DNA of 64,000 nt, taken from Wurfbainia villosa. Its lineage: Eukaryota > Streptophyta > Magnoliopsida > Zingiberales > Zingiberaceae. This document shows, piece after piece, positions 45,681 to 55,740 of this stretch. Position 1 is the stretch's first letter. Each line of letters begins with the position of its first letter. The DNA is taken from positions 6,448,001 to 6,512,000 of the forward strand of contig CM046004.1 of NCBI GenBank assembly GCA_025175895.1, given 5' to 3'. The position numbers and the translations under genes are program-made. The notes beneath the pieces are model-generated. The model was not told the DNA's origin and did not search any database. It saw nothing but the letters and a program-made list of their open reading frames with translations.

Positions 45681-45733
45681 CCCCTTTAGGGTACTCTTAA
45701 GTTATGAATGCATATATGTTATGACATGTCTAA

Positions 45734-45950
45734 GAGATGCTTCCCTTTCAAGTAGGAATTAAGAACTTTCCTTATGATAAGATAAGATGGAGATGCTTCC
45801 CTTTCAAGTAGGGATTAAGAGCTCTCCTTATGATAAGATAAGATGGAGATGCTTCCCTTTCAAGTAGGGATTAAGAGCTCTCCTTATGATAAGATAAGAC
45901 GGAGATGCTTCCCTTTTTGGTGGGGGATTAAGAGCATTCTTTATGATATG
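45734..45950 (+). repeat. 56-bp tandem repeat in the solo LTR
   Basis: About 3.8 units of GATGCTTCCCTTTCAAGTAG, GGATTAAGAGCTCTCCTTAT and GATAAGATAAGATGGA. It corresponds to the CTCCCCATT...GGATTAAGAGCA repeats of the surrounding gypsy LTRs. Confidence 0.88.
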
Positions 45951-46204
45951 ACAAGAAAGAAAGGAAAGAAAATTAAGTATTTTACTTTGTAAGAGGTTAA
46001 GTACCCGACCCATTAGGTGGTCGTTAATCAAATCCAAGGGACATAAGAAGACGTAAGAGGTCTTGCCCTGGTAAGACGTAAGAGGTCTTGCTCTAGTAGG
46101 TCTGGTGGCTCGCTACCCCAGCCTATTAGGGAACACGCTTTATGTGGTACTTAACCTGGGGCCCCCCATTCAAGTTATGATTATGTTGAAGTACCTATAT
46201 GTAT

Positions 46205-46570
46205 ATGTTTTGAAAAGAAAGGACTTGTATGAAATTAAGAATGCTTATGATTATGTCCTTGATGCATGTTTAGGATTTATGAAATTATGAATGCTTATGT
46301 TCAAGTTTAAGAATGCTTATGATTATGTCCTTGATGCATGTTTAGGATTTATGAAATTGTGAATGCTTATGTTCAAGTTTAAGAATGCTTATGATTATGT
46401 CCTTGATGCATGTTTAGGATTTATGAAATTATGAATGCTTATGTTCAAGTTTAAGAATGCTTATGATTATATCCTTGATGCATGTTTAGGATTTATGAAA
46501 TTATGAATGCTTATGTTCAAGTTTAAGAATGCTTATGATTATGTCCTTTATGCATGTTTAGGATTGATGA
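46205..46570 (+). repeat. 72-bp tandem repeat in the solo LTR
   Basis: Nearly identical units starting AAGAATGCTTATGATTATGT at about 46237, 46309, 46381, 46453 and 46525. High identity of the units suggests recent expansion. Confidence 0.93.
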
Positions 46571-47272
46571 TGTCATGAATGCTTATGTTTAATTTATGTC
46601 ATGCTTAGATTTAATTATGTTTAGCATGCTTATGTAAATCTCATGCCATGCTTATGTTTTATTACGTGGGTATGTTGATGATTAGTGTGGTTATGAAATA
46701 CTTATGTTATTTATGCTAGTATGCTCATGTCTTCTAATTGTTTGATGAAGTTGTGGCTTTTGTGAGTAGGCAAGAATCTTACTAAGCTATATGCTTATAG
46801 TTTATGTTGTCCATATACTGCAGATACAGGAAACATGAACTAGAGGAAGTAGCAGGAGGGGTCAAGTGTGTGTGATAGTGGCATGGTGGAAAAAGACCCT
46901 ATTACTATCTGCTTATATTTATATGCTCAATGAATAACTTAAGACATTGCTTCCGCTTATAAGACTTGTGATTTATTAGTACCATGTTGGATGTTGCTTA
47001 GTTATGATACTGTTCAATTACTTAAGAAAGTTTGATATGTTAGAACTCATGTATGAATCTTTATGTTATGCATGTTATAAAATGAGATAAGATACGTTAA
47101 CATGCTAATTATGAATATGATATGTGATGCATGTATAAAAGAAGGTTTAAGCCATGATGACATGTTTAAGTATGTAAATGGTGAAATGATCCATATATGT
47201 TATGTTATATATATATAAAAAAAAGAAAGTAGCGCCGCCCTAAGAGCAGATAAGGGCGGGCGTTACAGATTG

Positions 47273-47915
47273 GTAGTCTACTATACCTAATCGTTAGTAG
47301 ACCCGATATCTTATTTGCGGTAGGTATGTGTGCAAGATATCAATCTTGTGTCAAAGAATCACATTTAGTAGCTGTTAAGAGAATTTTCAGATATATTAAA
47401 GGCACCCTAAATATAGGACTTTGGTATCCTAGGACTAGGTCTTTTGAATTGCTTGGCTATACCGATTCCGATTATGCCGGTTGCAAATTGGATAGGAAGA
47501 GTACTAGTGGTGGATGTCAATTTCTTGGGTCCTCTCTAGTTAGTTGGAGTAGTAGGAAGCAACATTGTGTTGCTTTATCAACCACGAAGCCGAATATGTG
47601 GCTATGGGTGGTTGTGTAGCTCAATTACTTTGGATGAGACATACTCTTGAGAACTATGAGCTACACTACTCTAACATTAAAGTTTATTGTGACAATGTGA
47701 GTACCATCAACTTGACCAAAAATCTGGTACATCACTCTAGGACCAAGCACATTGAAGTGAAACATCACTTCATAAGAGATCATGTGGCAAGAGGGGACAT
47801 TGAACTTAATTATGTAGAATCTAAGTCCAACCTTGCCGATATCTTCACCAAAGCTCTTCCCGAAACTGAATTTTCATCATTAAGGAGAGAACTTGGTATG
47901 TGCTTTGTAGAGTAA
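47273..47915 (+). pseudogene. Copia RNase H (broken)
   Basis: Completes copia Pol: VAVKRIFRYIKGTLNIGLWY, LLGYTDSDYAGCKLDRKSTS, SSLVSWSSRKQHCVALST; then after a one-base loss near 47585 (relatives read TTEAEYVA) AEYVAMGGCVAQLLWMRHTL, VYCDNVSTINLTKN, HIEVKHHFIRDHVARGDIEL and NLADIFTKALPETEF. The final stop at 47913-47915 is natural. Confidence 0.9.
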
Positions 47916-48967
47916 AATTCTAGGTTTGCATGATCCCATATTTATATGTTAGCTTTATACGTTGATGCATCTCACAAAAAGCCTTAAGAAGCCTTGATTT
48001 TTTTTTGTATTGAGACACTTAGGAACATGTGAGATGATAGGAAAGGTGTACTTGACTCATCATGCTTGTTATGATGCATTACTATGAGCCAATGACACAC
48101 CTAGAGACATGAATACCTCATGGATCAATCATTGGGAAGGCTTGTATTCAAGTAATGAATACATAGCTCTAAGAACATGGTTGGAAATTTTGAATAATAT
48201 ATATTTTAAACTATGTTCATCATATTTTGACAAATAGTTTTCAAGTGGAAGGCAAAGGTGATACAAAGTTTGCACAATTATTAGACCTTTTGATTAGTTT
48301 CCAAGTTTGTATCAATCTTGAAATCTAGAAAACATATATTTTTCAAAATATTTTTCCTTGATAAAGTATGATTTCAGAAATGTGTACGCAAAATGTCGTG
48401 ATTTTTTGAGATTTCTGGAATTTCTATCGCATTTCTGAATTTGGACTAAAAAGGCTGAATTTCGGATTTTAGACATAGCAGTTGACTAGTTCAGAAATCA
48501 GTCGACTGATACACTGTGTTTTCCGAAAAATAGCTTCATTATGTGGTATTTAGTGTATCCTGGATGTCCTAAAACTCTAGCATGATAATATTGGGTATAA
48601 AAAACTTGTGTAATTGTTTCATGCAATATTCTAGGGGGAGTTTTCATAATGTATATCTTTTCATCCCCAAACTTACATTGTTAGGGCAAAGTTAGGACTT
48701 AACTTTCAAACTTTTGTTATGCTTTGCTTCAAATGTTAGTCACGCATCATGAAGCATATCTTGGATTAAGGGGGAGTTTAATATCAATCTTATACTTTAG
48801 TCTAAGATACAACTACTTTAATTCTTTCATGAAATTTATGAATTCTTCTCTTTTTGATGAATGTCAAAGGGGGAGAAGGAATGCTTAAGTTAGGATTCAT
48901 ATTATGATTATGTGCATATGGTAAAGACCTAACTTAAATGATTGCCAAACATCAAAAAGTGGGAGAT
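47916..48967 (+). other. 3' untranslated region of the SIRE-like copia with polypurine tract
   Basis: Non-coding. It ends in CATCAAAAAGTGGGAGAT, the polypurine tract next to the 3' LTR. AGTCGACTG occurs near 48502. The region is the counterpart of 12158-14032 in the gag-only element. No env-like frame is visible. Confidence 0.75.
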
Positions 48968-50234
48968 TGTTGGTGCAACAATGCCCCAAGCATTTATATA
49001 TGTTTTGATGTTTGGATAAATCATCCAAGTTAGGCAATGCTTTGTGATCTAATTGTGAACATGTTTAAGTGACAGGAAAAATCCAAGGATGAAGACTTGG
49101 TAAAAGAGAAGTCCAAGTATGATCTTGGCAAAGGAAGTCCAAGGGATGAACTTGGCAGCATAAGACCAAGCTTGTAGTCTTGGCAGCGTAAAGTCCAAGT
49201 ATGATCTTGGCAAAGGAAGTCCAAGGGATGGACTTGGCAGCATAAGACCAAACTTGTAGTCTTGGCAGCATAAAGTCCAAGTGAACCTTGGCAAAGGAAG
49301 TCCAAAGTAAAGTCTTGGCAGCATAAGTCCAAGCTTGTAGTCTTGGCGGCGTAAAGTCCAAGCATTTGGCAACCCAAGACATGACGAGGCCGAAGGAAAC
49401 TCTCAAGGCAGCGCAAGAAGGAAGAGTTAGAAGGTCAAGTCTAGGTCTAGGGGGTAAAATCAAGTATGAAGTATTCATACTTGATGAGTATCAGTCGACT
49501 GATACGATGTATCAGTCGACTGGTCAGGCGTTCGACTGAGTCAGGGTGAAACCCTGACGATCAGTCGACTGCCTTGGTCATGGCAATGATCGATGAGATC
49601 ACCGATGCGCAGCAGCGATCAAGGAAAAATTCGCCACGCAATACAATCTCACTCGGCCGATCACTGATCGATCCATCACCGATCGATGGAGGGATCACGA
49701 TCGATATGCCTCCGCTGAAAATGGCGGTACGCGAATCCTCGCGGATCCGCTTTGTCGGTCGTCGTTAGCCGGCATGATCGCCGATGGTGATCATCAGTCG
49801 ACTGATCAAAGTCCAATGGGAAAAACATCCCCTCTTCTATAAGAAGGGGCCTTGGGGAGCTTGGTGAAGCTAGTGCTCTCATTCCTAGCTACACCCTCGT
49901 GCTCACCAAGTTTTCTCCAAGTATTTTTTGTGATCATAAACCTCCTCTTCTCTAATATTAATCTTCCATCATTGTAAAGAAGAGGATTGCATTGTAAAAC
50001 AAGGTTTCTCCACCTTGGTTCATCCAAAGGAGGTTTTAGTGAAGATTGGCTAGGGCTAATCCACCTACGGTAGAGTAGGAGCGTTATCTCCGAACCACGT
50101 ACATCGGGTGTTAGCATTGTTTTCTTGTTTCTTTCTCTTATTTGTACTTGTATTTGTATTGCTTCCGCTAACGTATTTTGTAGAAACAAAAAAAGGCTAA
50201 TCATCCCCCTCTAGCTATTACAAAGATCCTAACA
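48968..50234 (+). repeat. 3' LTR of the SIRE-like copia
   Basis: 1267 bp, from TGTTGGTGCAACAATGCCCC to CCTAACA. GTCCAAG...CTTGGCA array at 49079-49372. Four AGTCGACTG motifs lie between 49494 and 49803, more than in the 5' LTR, whose corresponding block is rearranged or deleted. Confidence 0.92.
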
Positions 50235-50239
50235 GTTTT

Positions 50240-50882
50240 GACTTGATCGAATATCGTTTCTGGGTCATGTTATTCCAAAAGATGGAGTTATGGTAGACCC
50301 GACAAAGATAGAAGCAGTCAGTAATTGGGATCAGCCAAAGAATGTCAGTGAAGTCAGATGTTTCCTCGGATTAGCAGGGTACTATCGAAAGTTTGTGGAA
50401 AACTTCTCAAGGATAGCTTCACCATTGACGGTTCTTACCAGAAAGAATAAGAAGTTCGAATGGATCGAAGATTGTGAAAAGAGCTTCCTTGAATTAAAGA
50501 GGAGACTCACAAGTGCTCCAGTGTTTACCCTTCCAGAAAGTAATGAGGGATTTGACCTGTATAGTGATGCATCTAAGATGGGACTCGGAGCAGTTCTTAT
50601 GCAGAAGGGTAAAGTCATTGTTTATGCATTTAGACAACTCAAGGACTACGAAAAGAATTACCCCACTCATGACCTTGAGTCGGGAGTAGTGGTCTTTGCT
50701 CTAAAAGTTTGGAGACATTACTTATATGGAGTCCAATGCAAGATTTACATAGATCACCAGAGTCTGAAGTATTTCTTCACTCAGAAGGATTTGAATATGT
50801 GACAGTGCAGATGACTTGAGCTAGTAAAGGACTATGATTGTGAAATCCACTACCATCCTGGAAAGGCAAACAAAATAGCAGA
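50240..50882 (+). pseudogene. Gypsy RT end and RNase H (broken)
   Basis: Resumes the gypsy Pol after the copia: FLGHVIPKDGVMVDPTKIEA, FLGLAGYYRKFVENFSRIAS, then RNase H with DLYSDASKMGLGAVLMQKGK, YPTHDLESGVVVFALKVWRH and IYIDHQSLKYFFTQKDLNM. Two TGA stops at 50800-50802 and 50812-50814 stand where relatives read R and W (LNMRQRRWLEL). The frame then continues as VKDYDCEIHYHPGKANKIAD. Confidence 0.92.
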
Positions 50883-52290
50883 TGTGCTAAGTAGAAAATC
50901 ATGCACCACTTTGATGTCCCTAGCAACACTATCCCAACCACTAGAGAAAGAGATAATGAATTTTGGGGTTGAGATCATTTCTGGACAGCTCTCCGCCTTG
51001 ACCATAGTACCTACACTGTTTGGGGATATATTAGCGAGACAGGACAAAGATCCTAGCATCCAAAGGATCAAGCAAGAGATCCAAGAAGGAAAGGATGGAG
51101 GATTCCGTGTCTCTGATAGTGGGGTATTATATCTGGGTGAATGCTTATGTATCCCCAAGGACCCATACTTAAGAAAGAAGATCCTAGAAGAAGCTCATGG
51201 GACCCCATATTCGATGCATCCTGGATCCACCAAGATGTATCAAGATATGAAAGGGAAATTATGATGGCTTGGTATGAAGAGGGACGTGGCTAAGTATGTT
51301 AGCATTTGTCTGACATGTCAGAGAGTGAAAGCAGAACACTAGAGACCAGGAGGAGTTCTACAGCCTATCCAAATTCCAGAATGGAAGTGGGAGGAAATAG
51401 CCATGAATTTCATAGTAGGACTACCCAAAACAACTAATGGCTACGATTCTATTTGGGTAGTTGTCGATAGATTGACAAAGTTTGCTCACTTTATGCCTAT
51501 CAGAATATCATACTCCATGGAACAGTTAGCCCAGTTATATGTCAAGGAAATGATTAGACTGCATGGAGTACCTAAGACCATTATCTCTGATAGAGACAGT
51601 CGCTTCACTTTACACTTCTGGGAGTGTGTTCAGACAACCCTCGACACTAAGCTACGATTCAGCACTGCATTTCATCCTCAAACAGATGGGCAAACAGAAA
51701 GAGTGAATCAGATTTTGGAGGACATGCTCAGAGCTTGTGCCTTAGATTTTAAAGGAAGCTGGTGCAAATATTTGTATTTGGCTGAGTTTTCCTATAATAA
51801 TAGTTATCAAACCACAATTGGAATGACACTTTATGAAGTCTTGTATGGAAGGAGATGCAGATCGCCTATCTGTTGGTATGAGGGTGGTGAGAAGAAAGAA
51901 ATGAGACTCAAGACTGATTTTATAGATGATGCCACCAAAGCTATAAAGAACATACGTCAATGGATAGAGACTGCCCAAAGTCGGCAGAAGAGTTACGCCG
52001 ATGTCCGATGCAGACTCCTAGAGTTCCAAGTCGGAGATTCAGTATTCATTAAGGTAGCTCCTATGAAAGGGATAATGAGATTTGGGAAGAAAGACAAGTT
52101 AAGTCCCAGATATGTAGGCCCCTACCTGATCACTAAGAGAGTTGGTAAGGTAGCTTATGAGCTAGAGCTACCACAGGAAATGTCAGCTATCCACAATGTA
52201 TTTCATGTTTCAATGCTTAAGAAGCACGTCCCAGACACCAACCAAGTGATTGAGCCACAGACAGTACAGATTCAGACAGATCTAGGTTAT
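50883..52290 (+). pseudogene. Gypsy integrase (broken)
   Basis: Zinc-binding region HGTPYSMHPGSTKMYQDMKG and CLTCQRVKAEH, with TGA 51262-51264 (a tryptophan in relatives) and TAG 51340-51342 (AEHQRPGG in relatives). The catalytic core is open over 333 residues from 51403: DRLTKFAHFMPIR, IISDRDSRFTLHFWE and HPQTDGQTERVNQ give the D, D and E. It is followed by the GPY/F region SPRYVGPYLITKRVGKVAYE and HNVFHVSMLKKHVPD. Confidence 0.93.
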
Positions 52291-52446
52291 GAAAATCAAC
52301 CTATTCAGATAATAGATCGAGCAGTCAGGAAACTAAGAAATAAAGAAATACCGTTAGTAAAAGTCTTATGGCAAAGTCAAAGGGTTGAAGAAGCAACCTG
52401 GTAACGTGAGGATGACATGAAGCAAAAGTACCCCGAGCTGTTCTAA
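52291..52446 (+). pseudogene. Chromodomain at the end of the gypsy Pol
   Basis: QPIQIIDRAVRKLRNKEIPL followed by VKVLWQSQRVEEATW, then TAA (52402-52404; Glu in relatives), REDDMKQKYPELF and the natural stop. This matches the integrase-linked chromodomain of Tekay/Del chromoviruses, which guides insertion toward heterochromatin marks. Confidence 0.85.
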
Positions 52447-52482
52447 GTTTCAAGGATGAAACTTTTATAAGGTATAAGGGAT

Positions 52483-54388
52483 TGTAACACCCCAAATTTT
52501 AATTCCTATATTTTTATTAGAGGAAAATAGAAATAAGAATAAGAATATAAATAATAAAAATAGGAATAGAATAATAATAATAAAATAGAAATAATTAAGA
52601 ATAGGAATTTTAAAAAGAAAAAAAATCGAATAAATAGTTCGTTAGCCGGGACTAGAAACCATGAATCGTTGATTTGGGGGAATAGACTTCCTACTACTAA
52701 GTCATAAGATTATTAATGAGTAGAATATAACAGAATATATCTATAGGCGAGAAAAAGAGAGAAGTTGGTTAATTTTACTAAGTATTTAAAGGGGTAATTA
52801 AATTAAGAAAACCCTAATTTATATATAAATTTCTTTTATTTTTTTTCTCTCCTCTCTCCCAATGCCGCCCACGCACCGCCTCTCTTTCTCCAGTCGAACA
52901 ACCTCCTCCTCTCTCTCTCTCTCATATTTCCTCCGGCCACCGAATCGAAGAAAAAAAGGGAGCTTTCTCCACCGAAGAAAACAATAGAAGAAAAAAAAAG
53001 AGCCTCTATAATTTCTCCACCGTGGGATAATTCAAGAGGGATCTCCTCAAGAACTTGGTAGAGGATTATGCTAAAGCCAAGAAACACGTAGGAGATTTTC
53101 TCTTTACGAAATCTAGCGGTATAAATTGATAAAAAGTTTAGGAAGTAAGTATTGCTCACCTGCAGTATAAGTAGTTATCATATATCATTGATATGTTTTT
53201 ATGTGCATGTTATTTCCAGTTATGTATGGTGTTTTCAGTTATATGATTTTACCGTTATGTTATGGGTAATTTAGCATCATGTGTTAGATCCATGATAAGA
53301 ATGTGATTTATGATCATGCATGTTGTAGATGAGTGGTAGCTTACAATTATATGCATGATGTAGAGTAAGATGTAAAAATATTTCCTTTATAAAGAAAATT
53401 TAAAGATGTTCCTCGTTCGAATTGGGGATTGAGAGCACAACGATCTTCAGTATGCTCCCCATTTCAGTTTTGGGGGTCAAGAGCATAATGATCTTTATGG
53501 TGCTCTCCATTCGTGATTTAGGGGATTAAGAGCATTCTGTCAGTATGTATAAGAATATAAGTATAAATGAAGTATTTTACTTTTGAAAGGGCATGTACCA
53601 GGCATCAGTTCGCCCATGGGCCAAGGCCCTCAGTCTCAGTTACCCTAGTAGGTTCGGTGGTTGGCCACCCCGGCCTATTAGGAAAGCGCGCATTGGTACT
53701 ATGCCGGGTTCATATCCAGGATGATTATTATTTTGAAGTATCACTATAAGTATAAGTAAAAGTTTTCAAAGTTAATCATTTCAGATCAGATACACTGTTT
53801 ACAAGTTTTAAAATACTTAAGAGCATGATTTATGCAAGAGACGTGTAATCAGAGTTATGATTTTCAGTTATATTTGCATGTGTATCAATGTATCCAGGGC
53901 AAGAGAACTAGTTATATGATTTCATACAGTGCATATTTTTGTGAGCATAGAAAGTATTTACTGAGCATTATTGCTTATAGTTTGCATTTCCTTATACTGC
54001 AGATAAAGGTAAAGAAAAGCTTCAGTAAGGTAGCATGGCGGATGAAGTGCTGGGTGTGTATGACGACGGAACAGTGGAAGTAAAAGATCCTAAGTGCAGA
54101 TGTCTAAATCAGATTTTTAATTTTTAATTGTTTTCTTTTGATATTGTTGAAGTTCAACTGGATTACTTATGGTTGAGACCAAAGAATGCTAGAGTCATAT
54201 TGGGTTAGTCTTAATACTTGCATGTTAGGTGAAGATCTTGAAATGATTATTGTTTAAGTGATGTCAAGGTCCTTGTGATTATTTTAGTTGTTAGAATATT
54301 GCGTTAGTATATTGCATGAATTAAAGATAGAGATAGTAAAGTAGTGACATGCCCCTAGCAGAGAGTGGAAAGAGAAGGGGGTGTTACA
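52483..54388 (+). repeat. 3' LTR of the gypsy element
   Basis: 1906 bp, TGTAACACCCC...GGTGTTACA. It keeps the segment with TATTTAAAGGGG (about 52783-52794) that is missing from the 5' LTR, and a CT-rich stretch near 52880-52925. The purine-rich TATAAGGGAT just before 52483 would be the polypurine tract. Confidence 0.92.
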
Positions 54389-55740
54389 ATAGTCACGTCA
54401 TTCTTGAACAATGATACAATGTCGAAATCATATTCCGTCCATTGATTAAATTCTAGGTATCATAGTCGTCCAAATAATTTTTTTTTTAAATTCTCCGCTG
54501 AAAGATTTTTTAATTTTTTTTAAGAAAAAAGCGTAATTTTTTATAACAGTTTGTTAAGACGGGCAGGATGAAGGTCGAATTAGATAAAGGGGTAATAGAA
54601 AAAATAGACAGAGAGGATGGAAATGTTGGATTTGATGGCTAAAGAGGAGAGAATATAATATATGTGATTATTGGAGGGGGCATATCGATATGTTTGTGTT
54701 AGGAGATGACGGTCGAATTAGATAGAGGGCTATTTAATAGCACTCGACCTGTAAATTTTGATTTTTTTTTTTTTAACTTTTCCTAATATTTTAACAAAGT
54801 CTGGCGGAATAAGAAATATTAATACTCATCAAACAAAAAACTTTTTCCTTTTTTATAAATGGAGAAATCTTGTATAAATTTTTTTCTCCTGTTATAATTT
54901 CTTTAAACCTTAAAACACACTTTAGTTTAGAACAAAACTAAGCAAACTTTATGCAAAGCTCATTCAAAGACAAGTTAGCCTGTAAGTTTGCTTGGACGAG
55001 AGCAGTATTAGGATGAATGACTCTCTAAAAAGTCGAGTTGGTATTAGAATAATATAATTGCTACACTAGACAAGGATCAATTGTCGATGAAATTAATTCT
55101 TTTGAGAAATAAATATCTATTTTTTTTTAGATATTGTTTAGAGGGACATTTTTTTAAAATAAAATAAGATTAAAAACATAAATAAAATAAATACTAAGCA
55201 TTATTTTTTTACACACTTAAATTTATTTAAAATGAATAATTTAATAACAATTTATTTTAATACTATATTTTAAATTTATAATACAATTATTTTGTTTTTT
55301 TTAAACAAAAATTAAAATTTTGGTAGTTGCGAAGGGTCGTCATTTGGTGAATTAGCTAGCTTTAAATCGATCACTCCCAAAGGGAAACAATTGTCAGCTA
55401 ATAAGTGCCAAGCACAATCCAACATAGTTGGAAGGGCTGTCCTTTATTTATTAATGTTGTCGATTAATCTGAAATCAGTCAACAATTTTCTATTCATTTG
55501 GAGGAGATGATGCACATGTAATTAATTGGATGCCTCAACTTTGCTGTCAACCAAACTCAATCCATCTGTCTATGAGACTACAGTGGAATGGTAGAACGTT
55601 TATATAATTTTTTAGATATTTATATTTTAAGTTTTAAATTCCATGTATTTATAGAAATCTCTTTAAATAAAATATTCGATTGAAATTCGTTAACTTAGTA
55701 ATTCTTATCAATCCTACTTCGAATCATCATAAGGGAGATA
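54389..55740. other. AT-rich intergenic DNA
   Basis: No supported gene. The phrase GTCGAATTAGATA occurs at about 54574 and 54713. Confidence 0.55.

Larger units (their letters stand above)
44220..47267 (+). mobile_element. Solo LTR, 3.0 kb, of a gypsy family, nested in copia pol
   Basis: 3048 bp, TGTAACGCCCG...CGGGCGTTACA, with a perfect duplication GATTG (44215-44219 and 47268-47272). Motif order parallels the LTRs of the gypsy element around it: TCACCTGCAGTAT, the CCCCAGCCTATTAGGGAACA region near 46103, and TACTGCAGATACA near 46817. It is therefore a solo LTR of a related but distinct chromovirus. It is longer because it contains four separate tandem repeat arrays. Plus orientation is inferred from that alignment. 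Confidence 0.88.
38937..50234 (+). mobile_element. SIRE-like Ty1/copia element nested in the gypsy RT
   Basis: Ends TGTTGGTGCAAC and GATCCTAACA with a perfect duplication GTTTT (38932-38936 and 50235-50239). LTRs are 38937-40111 and 48968-50234. It has a primer site, an intact gag frame, and protease, integrase, RT and RNase H in copia order; the RNase H phrase SDYAGCKLDRKSTSGGCQFL and the gag type point to the SIRE/Maximus-Angela side of copia. A 3-kb solo LTR (44220-47267) is nested inside pol. Stops and one-base losses make pol inactive. Confidence 0.94.
35372..54388 (+). mobile_element. Ty3/gypsy chromovirus (Tekay/Del-like), split by a nested copia
   Basis: LTRs at 35372-37086 and 52483-54388 (TGTAACACC...GTTACA). 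A primer site for initiator tRNA-Met is at 37090-37101. Coding order is gag remnant, protease, RT, RNase H, integrase and chromodomain, which defines a Ty3/gypsy chromovirus; the TGTAACACCC start and chromodomain fit Tekay/Del. Flanks are ATAAT (35367-35371) and ATAGT (54389-54393), a 5-bp duplication with one mismatch, fitting an old insertion. A SIRE-like copia (38937-50234) interrupts the RT/RNase H junction. Several stops and frameshifts make it inactive. Confidence 0.93.

Noticed and set aside
47916..48967. env-like gene after pol, as in some SIRE elements
   Set aside because: No open frame of useful length or membrane pattern is present.
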